Source: Bacteroidaceae bacterium (GTDB lineage: Bacteria > Bacteroidota > Bacteroidia > Bacteroidales > Bacteroidaceae). From it: a stretch of 64,000 nucleotides of DNA. Below the pieces are notes generated by a model. It searched no databases and had not been told where the DNA came from. It saw only the letters and a program-made list of their open reading frames with translations. The translations under genes and the position numbers were made by a program. The stretch covers positions 1-64,000 of the forward strand of contig JAKSJA010000003.1 in the NCBI GenBank assembly GCA_024398495.1. Reading direction: 5' to 3'. The first letter of the stretch is position 1. Each line of letters begins with the position of its first letter. Of this stretch, positions 1 through 8,692 are shown in pieces.

Positions 1-380
1 TTCTTTATGAAGAGTTGACCATTTCTTTATGACGAGTTTGTCACTTCTTTTTGACGCGTACAAACAATCTTTGTGACGAGTACAACAAAACTATATGACG
101 CGTACATCCGACATAAAGGCAAGTCACATCTACGTCTCACAGAGTTTGATTCTAACTTGCCCAGATGGTAGGTCTGCCCGACAACAATGGTGATTCTGCC
201 CGACAGGTCACGTAGGTCTTGACAATAGGTCCGGTAGGTCTTAACCCCACGTCTGGTGACGCATATCTCCACGTCAGGTGGCACACATCCACACATCAGG
301 TTGCACGCATTCCCACGTCAGGTTGTGCACATCATCACGTCAGGTGGCACGCATCGCCACGTCAGGTGGGTAGCATGGTG
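1..380. repeat. Degenerate tandem array, period 22 bp
   Basis: About 17 consecutive units keep a 22-base register. In the left part TGAC/TGAA cores fall at 8, 30, 52, 74 and 96. In the middle, units beginning TCT fall at 129, 151, 173, 195, 217 and 239. In the right part a CACGTCAGGT-like unit begins at 248, 270, 292, 314, 336 and 358. The first CGTCA (272) lies 176 bases, exactly eight periods, after the last TGACG (96), so this is one array whose unit drifts gradually. The left part reads TGACG on the plus strand while the right part reads it on the minus strand. Because 22 is not a multiple of three, the array is unlikely to code. It may extend beyond the left edge. Function unknown. Confidence 0.8.
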
Positions 381-576
381 CGGTCTTGTGTTTTGCACGA
401 CACGAAGGTGGGGGTTGTATTATAAGGTATAAATTGCCGAAAGATTGGGAAATATTTTGCTGTAAAAGATTTGCCACTGAATATAACAATAAGGTGTAAC
501 ATTGTCATTTTGTTTTTAACTTCTCGCAGATATCAATGTGGTTAAATGTTTCAAATACTCTAAAAATATTGCGTTT
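381..576. other. Intergenic, no gene seen
   Basis: This stretch links the 22-bp array to the promoter of the polysaccharide locus. It becomes strongly AT-rich to the right. I see no ORF with a plausible start, no strong hairpin and no further 22-base units after about 380. Confidence 0.6.
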
Positions 577-608
577 TTTGGTTTTTTTTTATTTTTATAC
601 TAAATTTG
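577..608 (+). promoter_or_regulatory. Bacteroidetes-type promoter of the sus operon
   Basis: TTTG at 577-580 is followed by 20 bases and then TAAATTTG at 601-608, matching the TTTG / TAnnTTTG consensus of Bacteroidetes sigma-ABfr promoters. It would start transcription roughly 45 bases before the ATG at 662. It also excludes an upstream in-frame ATG at 536, which precedes the promoter. Confidence 0.7.
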
Positions 609-661
609 CACCCATACTTATATTATTGAAAAATTTTGTTAACCCTATAAAACATAACGTT

Positions 662-1402
662 ATGAAAAAAATTTTTACTTTTTTGTTTGCCATTGCATTC
701 TGTGGTGGTATGTATGCTCAAGATGAATTCGTTCTTTTAGCTCCAGAAACACAAAAAGAGGTGACGCCCGAAGGCATCCTTTCATTTACCAATTGTGATT
801 TAACCCTTGACACTGGTAGTGGTGACCAAACAGCAGGTAGTAATGATGTAACTGCACGTCATTGGAATAATGATGTAACCTTCCTTGGCTACAAGGTTTC
901 AAAGAATGACAAGATCAACATTTATTTGCCTGATGGAGCAAAGCTTTACAGAATTGAAGCATTTGGTTTTTCAAATGGAGACAATTGGGATTACGTTTTG
1001 AGTTACGGTGAAGATGAGTGGGGAGATCCAGAGTGGGTAGATCCAATCGGTGGCGAAGTAAAAGATAATGCTAAAATCCAAAATGCAGTATTTCCAGTAG
1101 ATCCTTGTGGATACGTTACTGATGGTGCAAAGACAGAATGGACAAAAGAAAACGCTGGTTATACTTTCTTTGCTAAAACTTTTGACACTCCTTATGAGGG
1201 CAAGTTTACATTTGTCATAAGTGGTAATAACACTTGTGCATTCAAACTTCGCTGTTGGCTACAAAAGCCTTCTGGAATTAATGAGACTAAAGCAGACGTA
1301 AATGCAAATAATTCTGAATGCTACAACGTTGCTGGACAAGTTGTCAAGAGCAACTATAAGGGAGTAGTACTGAAGGGTAATAGAAAATACATTGTAAAGT
1401 AA
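662..1402 (+). CDS. Small secreted protein, paralogue A, flanking the Sus genes
   Basis: A 246-residue protein of unknown function. Residues 1-20 are a signal peptide ending M-Y-A-Q, so it should be exported. The body is rich in aromatic and acidic residues and contains SYGEDEWGDPEWVDPIGG, which recurs almost unchanged in the protein at 7767-8561. The two also share a T/E-T-G-S-G-D-Q segment, W..KVSKNDK and FVISGNN. The C-terminus has the Y-N-V-A-G-Q ... K-G-V-V-L tail common to exported proteins of this locus, resembling a shortened type IX secretion or surface-sorting tail. The start at 662 is preferred because the longer frame begins upstream of the promoter. It is first in an operon with the BNR protein, SusC and SusD, so a role in glycan capture is an inference from context. 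Confidence 0.85.
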   Translation: MKKIFTFLFAIAFCGGMYAQDEFVLLAPETQKEVTPEGILSFTNCDLTLDTGSGDQTAGSNDVTARHWNNDVTFLGYKVSKNDKINIYLPDGAKLYRIEAFGFSNGDNWDYVLSYGEDEWGDPEWVDPIGGEVKDNAKIQNAVFPVDPCGYVTDGAKTEWTKENAGYTFFAKTFDTPYEGKFTFVISGNNTCAFKLRCWLQKPSGINETKADVNANNSECYNVAGQVVKSNYKGVVLKGNRKYIVK

Positions 1403-1440
1403 ATTAGAGAATCATATTTTGAGTACAATATATTCGAAGT

Positions 1441-2784
1441 ATGAATACAAAAAGAATATCAAGAGTATTGCTTGCACTGCTTTGTGCTAGCAATACTCTT
1501 GTTTATTCACAATCTGCACCTTTTAAGATTATTGACGGGCTTTTTAACCAAAATGACAAAAACATGCTCGGTTTGGAATATGCACCAGGTTTAGAAAACA
1601 TCTATGTTTTTACGCCTAACGACACAACCGACCACTTTGTCAATGGAGTCGTAATGGCTTCATTCAAAGGCAAACTATATTGCACTTGGCAAAGTTCAAC
1701 AATAACAGAAGATACACCTGACACTTGGGTGGCGTATGCTGTAAGTGAAGACGATGGAATAACTTGGTCAAAGCCGAAAGTACTATGTCCTACTATTGAC
1801 GATGGCTATTGCAGTTCTGGAGGATGGCTAGTCACACAAGATAAACTTGTGGGCTATATCAACACATGGCCAACTCCTAAAAACGAATCAAAATGGGGAT
1901 ACACTCGTTATGTCGAAAGCACAGATGGTGAACATTGGACAGAGCCCAAAGATGTTATGATGGCTGATGGCAATAGACTTGAAGGTATATTTGAACAAGA
2001 CCCACACAAATTGGCAGATGGCAGAATTATAGGAGCGGCACATTTTCATTATGGTCCAGTAACAGGACAAAAAGGCATTTATATTCAACCTATTTATACA
2101 GATGACCCATCTGGAGTAAAAGGGTGGAAAAGAGGCAACTTCATTCCAACGACTAATGGTGGACAATCACGAGAATTAGAACCTAGTGTATATGTAAAAA
2201 ACGATGGCACATTAGTAATGATATTCCGTGACCAAAAAGGCACATATTATAAAATGGGAGCATCCAGTACCGATAATGGTGAGAATTGGACAAAAGCCTA
2301 CCTTAGTAATATGCCTGACTCAAAATCCAAACAATGTGCCGGAAATCTGCCCGACGGGACATGCTTCATCGTAAACAATCCTGTCAATAGTAGTAATCGC
2401 TTTCCTCTTGCTATTTCTTTAAGCAAAGATGGTACAACTTTTACAAAAGCATTCATGTTGCGCTCAACGAATGAACTACCAACAAAGAAATATACAGATT
2501 GTAAAGGTGTTGGATATGCATACCCAAAAGCAATGATAGATGGAGATTGGCTTTATATAGGATACTCACAAAACAAAGAAGATGTAATGTTCACACGAGT
2601 ACCTTTGCAGTCATTAATGCTGACATCCAGCATTGAAGATATTCATACGTCATCCCATATTAGCAACAATAATGATTCTTTTTATAATCTTAACGGACAA
2701 AGATTAAACACAAATAACTCAATCCCTAATGGTTATAAAGGAATCGTTGTCAAGAATAACAAAAAATACATTTTAACCAAATAA
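1441..2784 (+). CDS. Secreted BNR-repeat (sialidase-fold) beta-propeller protein
   Basis: A 447-residue exported protein with a signal peptide ending about residue 24. Several Asp-box motifs of sialidase-like propellers are visible: SEDDGITW (102-109), STDGEHW (about 160), STDNGENW (about 280) and SKDGTTF (about 330). I see no clear FRIP motif, so true sialidase activity should not be assumed. The same fold is used by other glycoside hydrolases and by polysaccharide lyases. Near the C-terminus is DGDWLYIGYSQNKED, then a Y-N-L-N-G-Q ... GIVVKNNKK tail shared with neighbours. It lies 38 bases after the secreted paralogue and 30 bases before susC, so it is probably a surface or periplasmic enzyme of the same glycan locus. 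The substrate is not determined. Confidence 0.8.
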   Translation: MNTKRISRVLLALLCASNTLVYSQSAPFKIIDGLFNQNDKNMLGLEYAPGLENIYVFTPNDTTDHFVNGVVMASFKGKLYCTWQSSTITEDTPDTWVAYAVSEDDGITWSKPKVLCPTIDDGYCSSGGWLVTQDKLVGYINTWPTPKNESKWGYTRYVESTDGEHWTEPKDVMMADGNRLEGIFEQDPHKLADGRIIGAAHFHYGPVTGQKGIYIQPIYTDDPSGVKGWKRGNFIPTTNGGQSRELEPSVYVKNDGTLVMIFRDQKGTYYKMGASSTDNGENWTKAYLSNMPDSKSKQCAGNLPDGTCFIVNNPVNSSNRFPLAISLSKDGTTFTKAFMLRSTNELPTKKYTDCKGVGYAYPKAMIDGDWLYIGYSQNKEDVMFTRVPLQSLMLTSSIEDIHTSSHISNNNDSFYNLNGQRLNTNNSIPNGYKGIVVKNNKKYILTK

Positions 2785-2814
2785 ATATTTTTAATCTACA
2801 AACACTAAAAAATT

Positions 2815-5800
2815 ATGCTAAAAACAGTTCGAATCTTGCTGATAGTAGCATTTGTCTTTGTTGCAAATGGCATTTCAGCGCAGTCTATTAGTGGTACTGT
2901 TAAGGATAGTAATGGTGAACCAATTATTGGTGCTTCTATTTTGGAGAAAGGCACTTCTAATGGTACAGTCACAGACCTTGATGGTAATTTTACACTAAAA
3001 ATTTCCAACAAGAAGAACATCGTTGTTTCTTATGTTGGAATGGAAAGTCAAGAAGTTAATCCAATTGGTAAAAACAACTTGAACATTGTTTTGAAGAATC
3101 AGGGTTATGATCTTGACGATGTTGTGGTAATCGGTTACGGTTCCATAAAGAAGCGTGACCTTACCGGTGCCGTTTCTTCTGTTAAGGCAGAAGACATTGT
3201 CCGCACTCCTACAACAAACATTATGGAAGCTATTCAAGGTCAGGTAGCAGGTTTTGACATCACCCGTTCTAATGGTGAAGTTGGTGCTAAGATGAACCTT
3301 GTATTGCGTGGTAACCGCTCTATTTATGGTAACAATTCACCATTATTCATCATCGATGGCATGGAAGGTTCATACGATGAACTCAATCCGAATGATATTG
3401 AGAGTATCGAAGTTTTGAAAGATGCTTCTTCTACTGCTATCTATGGTGCTGCTGGTGCAAATGGTGTTATCCTCGTTACTACAAAAAATGCAAAGAAAGA
3501 CAAGTTTGAGATAAATCTCAACGCATACGTAGGTTTCAACAAGGTGACTTCTTTCCCAGAAGTTCGTATGGGAGAAGATTATATCAACTTCCGCAGAGAA
3601 GCCATGAGAACATCAGGCAACTGGAAAAGTCCTGAAGATGATGCAACTCTTTTCCCAGCTCATTATCAGACACTCATAGATAATGGTAATTGGGTAAATT
3701 GGTTTGAGGAAGGTTCAAGAACAGGCGTTATGCAAGAATACGATCTTTCTACATCTTACGCAAACGACAAGGTTAATGCCTTTGCTTCATTGAACTATAC
3801 TGACACTCAGGGAACATTGAAAGGCGACGAACTGAAACGCTATTCTTTACGTACACGTTTAGATTTCACCCCTAATAAGATTGTAAAATACGGGTTCAAC
3901 CTCTATGCAATGTATGGAGATAATGACAAACGCAACTCACGTATATGGAACCGTATGATGTGTACACCTCCTGTAGGAATACCATACAATGAAGACGGAA
4001 GCATCAACTATTATCCAATTGAAGGTGATGGTACTATTCCTACTCCTCTTACTGATATGGGACAAGGTCAGTATGTCAACAATGTCAAGACACTCAGTAT
4101 TGCTCCTCAAGGATATCTGGAATTAAATCCATTCAAAGGATTCTCTTACAAGACAGTTCTTGGTGGTTATTTCCGCAATATGAAACAAGGTATTTATCAA
4201 GGCATTCACTCATGGACTGGTTTGCAAGACGGACAATCTACGGCAGAGACTCCAAATACCTTCACTTATAACTACAAGTGGCAGAATATTTTGACATATA
4301 ATCTGGATATAAAGAACGACCATCATCTTACGTTTACTGGTGTAACAGAATGGTCAAAGGGACGTACTGAAGGCTCAAATGCAATTGGTCATGGATTTGA
4401 CACTGACGACTACGCATATCATAATCTTGGTGCTGGTACAGGAACTCCTTCTGTAGCATCTTCATATACTCAAACACAAATGATGTCATACATCCTTCGT
4501 GCCATGTATAGTTACAAAAGCCGTTATCTGTTGACTCTCTCAAATCGTTGGGATGGAAGTTCTAAACTTTCAGAAGGACACAAGTGGGATAGTTTCCCTG
4601 CTGTTGCAGCAGCTTGGCGCATTTCAGACGAACCATTTATGGCATCAACAAGAAATTGGCTTGATAACTTGAAACTTCGTGTAAGTTATGGTGTAACAGG
4701 AAATGATGGTCTTGGTGCCTACGGTACATTAGCTTATTCTCAAGCTGGTATGCTTGGTTTCCAAGAGACAGGTCAGCCATATAGTACATATTCAACAAGT
4801 ATCGCAAACCTTGGTCTTGGATGGGAAAAATCTTATTCTTGGGATATCGGTCTTGATGCTGCTGTTCTCAACAACCGCATTGACTTTGCTATTGACTGGT
4901 ATCGTACAGACACAAAAGATTTGCTTTATCAGAGAGCATTGCCTGCAGCAACTGGTGGTACAATGAGCGGAGTCGATTTCACCACATTCTCTATTTGGCA
5001 GAATATAGGTAAGACACGCAACACAGGTCTTGAGCTGACTATCAATAGCCGTAACATTCTCACAAAGGATTTCACATGGACAACATCTTTGTCTTTCTCA
5101 ACCAATAAGGAAGAGGTCATTGAAACAACATCTGCAAATCCATTGCAGTTCAACGACTATTATTTGATTGAAGGTCAGCCAGTACATACATATTATATGT
5201 ATAAATATTTAGGTATTTGGAAGGAAGGTGAGGCAGAAGCAGCTGCCAGATACAATCAGAAGCCAGGTACAATTCATATTCTTGACGCTAACGACGATGG
5301 TGTTTATAATGCCGACGATTATCAGATTATTGGTAATGGCTCACCAAAGTGGATTGGTTCATTGTCGAACTTCTTCACATATAAATGGTTCGATTTTAGT
5401 TTCCAACTCATTGCTCGTTGGGATTATACTCTGCAATACGGTATAACAGGTTGGTATAGAAACGATGGTATCAACCCAACTCCAGCTGTTTGTGACTACT
5501 ACACACCAGAGAATCAAGATGCTCGCTATCCACGTCCAGATTCTGGATCTTCACAAGATACATATCAGGGTAGCAGTTCTATAAATTACTTTGATGGTTC
5601 TTACATTAAATTAAAGAATTTGACTTTTGGTTACACTTTGCCAAAGAATGTTTTGCGTTCGCTTAACATCGAAAAGGCTCGTGTCTACTTTACAACTTCT
5701 AATCCTTTCATTTGGACTAAGAGCGAATATGTTAAAAATTATGACCCTGAAAAGGGTGGTAATGACGATGATGCACCATTGTCAAAGCAGTTTGTATTCG

Positions 5801-5820
5801 GTGTTAACTTAACATTCTAA
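2815..5820 (+). CDS. susC: SusC/RagA-family TonB-dependent outer-membrane transporter
   Basis: A 1001-residue TonB-dependent transporter that imports oligosaccharides across the outer membrane together with SusD. A signal peptide covers residues 1-23 (cleavage after S-A-Q). It is followed by the carboxypeptidase-D-like regulatory domain (about 24-95, SGTVKDSNGEPIIGASI), the TonB-box region DDVVVIGYG (101-109), a plug domain (about 115-225, with IRNPNDIESIEVLKDASSTAIYG-type signature) and a barrel ending in an aromatic-rich strand, FVFGVNLTF. Length is normal for the family. No N-terminal STN domain is present, so it does not look like a signalling transporter. It sits 30 bases after the BNR gene and 20 bases before susD. 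The symbol names the family only; the substrate is unknown. Confidence 0.97.
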   Translation: MLKTVRILLIVAFVFVANGISAQSISGTVKDSNGEPIIGASILEKGTSNGTVTDLDGNFTLKISNKKNIVVSYVGMESQEVNPIGKNNLNIVLKNQGYDLDDVVVIGYGSIKKRDLTGAVSSVKAEDIVRTPTTNIMEAIQGQVAGFDITRSNGEVGAKMNLVLRGNRSIYGNNSPLFIIDGMEGSYDELNPNDIESIEVLKDASSTAIYGAAGANGVILVTTKNAKKDKFEINLNAYVGFNKVTSFPEVRMGEDYINFRREAMRTSGNWKSPEDDATLFPAHYQTLIDNGNWVNWFEEGSRTGVMQEYDLSTSYANDKVNAFASLNYTDTQGTLKGDELKRYSLRTRLDFTPNKIVKYGFNLYAMYGDNDKRNSRIWNRMMCTPPVGIPYNEDGSINYYPIEGDGTIPTPLTDMGQGQYVNNVKTLSIAPQGYLELNPFKGFSYKTVLGGYFRNMKQGIYQGIHSWTGLQDGQSTAETPNTFTYNYKWQNILTYNLDIKNDHHLTFTGVTEWSKGRTEGSNAIGHGFDTDDYAYHNLGAGTGTPSVASSYTQTQMMSYILRAMYSYKSRYLLTLSNRWDGSSKLSEGHKWDSFPAVAAAWRISDEPFMASTRNWLDNLKLRVSYGVTGNDGLGAYGTLAYSQAGMLGFQETGQPYSTYSTSIANLGLGWEKSYSWDIGLDAAVLNNRIDFAIDWYRTDTKDLLYQRALPAATGGTMSGVDFTTFSIWQNIGKTRNTGLELTINSRNILTKDFTWTTSLSFSTNKEEVIETTSANPLQFNDYYLIEGQPVHTYYMYKYLGIWKEGEAEAAARYNQKPGTIHILDANDDGVYNADDYQIIGNGSPKWIGSLSNFFTYKWFDFSFQLIARWDYTLQYGITGWYRNDGINPTPAVCDYYTPENQDARYPRPDSGSSQDTYQGSSSINYFDGSYIKLKNLTFGYTLPKNVLRSLNIEKARVYFTTSNPFIWTKSEYVKNYDPEKGGNDDDAPLSKQFVFGVNLTF

Positions 5821-5839
5821 TATAGGGAGGGCAATTAAC

Positions 5840-7684
5840 ATGAAAAAATATATTATTATGAATAAAATTAATGGTATTATCTGCATCCTTTGCGCTATCA
5901 TAATGTTTGGTAGTTGTTCTCTCGATGAAGAGAATCTTTCTGCAATATCTACAGATAAAGAATGGACAACAGCAGAAGGATTTGAAAAGCTGGTAAATTC
6001 TTGCTATGTCCCACTAGTTCGTCTTGTTTATGGACAGGGAGAAGATACATATATTTTTGGATCGGAATCAGGTACAGACATTTGGCAAGACCCTGTAAAG
6101 GGTGGCTCAAATGGTAACTTCAGTAAGTGTATTCGTTACCAAGATATGGGTCCAGAAGTGTATATGTTCTATGAAGCATATCAAGGATTCTATGCAACCT
6201 TGAACAGCTGTAATGCCGTTATTGCTTATGCTGAGAAAGTTCAAGGCTTGAGCAAAGAGAGGATTGCAGAATTAACTGCTGAAGCTCGTTTCCTTCGTGC
6301 ACACAGTTTGTTTAACATTGTAGAGTATTACGGAGGGAAATATCTCCCAACTGCTCCTACAGAAGAAGCTTTGACAACTCTTCCTTGCAGCAGCATCAAC
6401 GATTTCTATGATGTTATTCTTTCCGATCTTGCGATTGCTATGGAAGACCTTCCTGTAAAGCAAAACGTAACTGGTCACATCATTAAAGCTGCAGCTTATC
6501 ACCTGTATGCAAAGGCTTGTTTGACTTATGCTTCATATACAGATGGCAAATGTGGTGCAACTCCACTTACTCAGGAAGAGGCAAAAGAGCTCTACAAAGA
6601 AGCTTTTAATGCAGCCAACTATTTGATAAATAATGCAAGCAGCTTCAACGTAAAATTATATCCTGAGATTGAAAATGTGTTTGACGAAAACAACAACAAG
6701 GCTAATGCAGAGGCTTTATTTGTTGTTACCCACTCCTCTATTATGGAGTACAACCCTCGTCAGGCTTACTTCAATCGAGTATGGAAGCAGTTTGAGGCTT
6801 ACAACAACAATTCTGAAGGTATCTATATGGAGTGCTTGACACCTGACTATAGCACATCTTTGAATGGTTATCCTATCACTCCTATTGCTAATGGTAGTTG
6901 CCGTCTGTGTCCTTCGAAGGATTTCCTTGATTTGTTCAAAGATAACGATGGGCGTTACAAAGCATTCTTCCGCGACACTTATTATGCAAACCGCAGAAAG
7001 AAGAAGGCAACAACAGGTCCTTATGCTGGTCAGCAAGTTTATGTTTGGACAGCAAACGACGCGAACCGTTATGGACTTGACCTTGTTCGCGTTGACAACG
7101 ACCAGTTCTATATTCCATTGAACGACACTTGTGTATATATATCAAAGAAGAAGTTGACAGAAGCTGATAGAAATTCTCGTCGTTATGCTACATATAATAT
7201 TGACGACAATTATGCTGACAAAACTCAGCCTTTACGTTTCTTCCCTTCTCTCAAGAAGATGAATACTCCTAAATACTATGCTGGTTCTAACGCATCAAAG
7301 CCTTATTCGTATGCAGATTGTATTATCTATCGTTTAGGAGAGACTTACCTGTTGGCAGCCGAAGCAGCATGGCGTCTTAATCAGACTGGAGATGCTTTGA
7401 AGATGCTCAATACTATTCGTAACCGCGCTTGTATCGGGCACAATCACAGCATGGATTTGACTACTATTGACCAAGACGTGCTTCTTGACGAATATGCTCT
7501 TGAGATGTGTGGTGAGTGGAACCGTTGGACGACGTTGAAACGTTTCCGCGCATTAGCTGAGCGTATTGCTAAATTCAATCCACAGATTACAACATTCAAG
7601 GACGAATATTATCTGAGACCTATCAACTCTTCAGAGATTGAATCTCTTGAGAATGGTTCAGAATACCAAAACCCAGGATATTAA
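5840..7684 (+). CDS. susD: SusD/RagB-family glycan-binding lipoprotein
   Basis: A 614-residue surface lipoprotein that forms the lid of the SusC transporter and binds glycan. The lipobox F-G-S-C places the acylated cysteine at residue 26. TPR-like helices follow, with the typical LTAEARFLRAHSLFNIVEYYGG signature split around residues 145-165, and the C-terminal SusD/RagB domain contains YRLGETYLLAAEA. The chosen ATG at 5840 has a GGGAGG sequence about 9 bases upstream; an internal ATG at 5858 would also leave a usable signal peptide. It is followed 16 bases after its stop by a strong intrinsic terminator. It is co-transcribed with susC. Confidence 0.97.
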   Translation: MKKYIIMNKINGIICILCAIIMFGSCSLDEENLSAISTDKEWTTAEGFEKLVNSCYVPLVRLVYGQGEDTYIFGSESGTDIWQDPVKGGSNGNFSKCIRYQDMGPEVYMFYEAYQGFYATLNSCNAVIAYAEKVQGLSKERIAELTAEARFLRAHSLFNIVEYYGGKYLPTAPTEEALTTLPCSSINDFYDVILSDLAIAMEDLPVKQNVTGHIIKAAAYHLYAKACLTYASYTDGKCGATPLTQEEAKELYKEAFNAANYLINNASSFNVKLYPEIENVFDENNNKANAEALFVVTHSSIMEYNPRQAYFNRVWKQFEAYNNNSEGIYMECLTPDYSTSLNGYPITPIANGSCRLCPSKDFLDLFKDNDGRYKAFFRDTYYANRRKKKATTGPYAGQQVYVWTANDANRYGLDLVRVDNDQFYIPLNDTCVYISKKKLTEADRNSRRYATYNIDDNYADKTQPLRFFPSLKKMNTPKYYAGSNASKPYSYADCIIYRLGETYLLAAEAAWRLNQTGDALKMLNTIRNRACIGHNHSMDLTTIDQDVLLDEYALEMCGEWNRWTTLKRFRALAERIAKFNPQITTFKDEYYLRPINSSEIESLENGSEYQNPGY

Positions 7685-7700
7685 TCCTTGACCTAACATA

Positions 7701-7731
7701 AAAAGGAAGGTTTTCTGAACCTTCCTTTTTT
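7701..7731 (+). terminator. Intrinsic terminator after susD
   Basis: AAAAGGAAGGTT, a five-base loop TTCTG, then AACCTTCCTTTT followed by further T residues. This is a 12-bp perfect stem ending in a U-tract. It separates susD from the paralogue at 7767, which has only 35 bases of its own upstream sequence and no clear promoter, so partial read-through could set the level of the last gene. Confidence 0.85.
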
Positions 7732-7766
7732 ATTAACTTATTATTAACTTTTATAACACATATATT

Positions 7767-8561
7767 ATGAAAAAACTTTTTACTCTTTTATTCATTTCTG
7801 CCACACTTACATGTGCATACGCTCAAACTCCTGATAACGGTGTTGAGCTTACTCGTAAAAACTTCAAAGAACTCAAGCAAGATGGGGGTGATTACTGGCT
7901 CACATTTACCAATACTGGGTTAAAGCTTGAGACGGGTAGTGGCGACCAAATTGTTGATGGCTCAAATCGTGTCTCTTGGTATAACAACGTGGTATGGCTT
8001 GACGGATGGAAGGTATCAAAGAATGATAAGGTACGTTTGTCTATTCCTGAAGGACTTTTTCTTACTAAGATTGAAATGTTTGGTTTCGTAAATGGTAGTA
8101 AGTGGGATTATCTTTATTCTTACGGAGAAGACGAATGGGGTGATCCAGAGTGGGCTGACCCAATTGGTCCTGGTATAAGAAACCATGATGATGACCCAGA
8201 GCCTTTTACAACAAATCCATACATCAAGGAGAACGCAGTTTATCCTGTTGACCCATGTGGTTGCAACGAAGCTGGTTGTGAAGCTCAGACATTAGCTTGT
8301 CATGAAGCAGGTTACACATTTGCTTCTCTTGACTTCAGTAGCCATCCTTATGAGAAGGAGTTTTCTTTTGTTATAAGTGGCAACAATGTTATCTGTCTCG
8401 GTCTCCGTTGCTGGACAAATACAGCAGCTGGTCTTCAGGCCATTAAAGAAAACAACCCAAACGTGATAGATCGCAATCTTTACAATCTTAATGGTCAGGT
8501 TATCGATAAAAACTATCGTGGAATTACTATTAAGAATGGCCGCAAGTACATAAGACATTAA
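7767..8561 (+). CDS. Small secreted protein, paralogue B
   Basis: A 264-residue protein of unknown function with a signal peptide (residues 1-19, ending A-Y-A-Q). It is clearly related to the protein at 662-1402: both carry LETGSGDQ/LDTGSGDQ, KVSKNDK, SYGEDEWGDPEW.DPIG, VDPCG and FVISGNN. It has an extra segment around residues 135-170 containing PCGCNEAGCEAQTLACHEAG, with four cysteines against one in paralogue A. The tail is Y-N-L-N-G-Q ... GITIKNGRKYI, again the shared export-type ending. It lies downstream of the susD terminator and convergent with the pectate lyase. The duplicated pair bracketing the BNR-SusC-SusD block suggests both act on the same extracellular substrate, but no enzymatic motif was recognised. 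Confidence 0.85.
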   Translation: MKKLFTLLFISATLTCAYAQTPDNGVELTRKNFKELKQDGGDYWLTFTNTGLKLETGSGDQIVDGSNRVSWYNNVVWLDGWKVSKNDKVRLSIPEGLFLTKIEMFGFVNGSKWDYLYSYGEDEWGDPEWADPIGPGIRNHDDDPEPFTTNPYIKENAVYPVDPCGCNEAGCEAQTLACHEAGYTFASLDFSSHPYEKEFSFVISGNNVICLGLRCWTNTAAGLQAIKENNPNVIDRNLYNLNGQVIDKNYRGITIKNGRKYIRH

Positions 8562-8585
8562 GTTTACACATTTATGGTATATAAC

Positions 8586-8615
8586 AAAGAAGCCACCGAA
8601 TTCGGTGGCTTCTTT
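8586..8615. terminator. Bidirectional intrinsic terminator, perfect palindrome
   Basis: A 30-base perfect palindrome made of AAAGAAGCCACCGAA and its exact reverse complement, with A/T runs at both ends. It lies between the convergent paralogue B (plus strand) and pectate lyase (minus strand), 24 bases after the former's stop, so it can terminate transcription from both sides. Confidence 0.8.
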
Positions 8616-8627
8616 ATGTATAGAATG

Positions 8628-8682
8628 TTGTACGGTTATACGGTTATACGGTTTTGCGGTTGACCGTTGACTGTTGACCTTT
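8628..8682. repeat. Octamer/heptamer short repeat element, copy 1
   Basis: About three copies of TACGGTTA are followed by GCGGTTGACCGTTGACTGTTGACC, a run of GTTGAC heptamers. The string GGTTTTGCGGTTGACCGTTG recurs at 28953-28972, and TTGACTGTTGACCTTT recurs at about 31271, inside rpoN. Here it lies between two convergent genes. Confidence 0.7.
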
Positions 8683-8692
8683 AGAACTCACG

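Noticed and set aside
1..380. CRISPR array at the left edge
   Set aside because: Units are contiguous with a 22-base period and no constant repeat alternating with unique spacers, and no cas gene is present.
219..425. 68-residue coding frame with a 22-residue periodicity
   Set aside because: The periodicity is only three 22-base repeats read in sequence; there is no promoter, signal or family resemblance.
536..661. Longer N-terminus for the first secreted protein
   Set aside because: The extra 42 codons include the promoter elements at 577-608, and the signal peptide begins properly at 662.
1441..2784. Definite sialidase assignment of the BNR protein
   Set aside because: Asp boxes show the fold, but no FRIP motif and no clear arginine triad could be identified, so the activity is left open.
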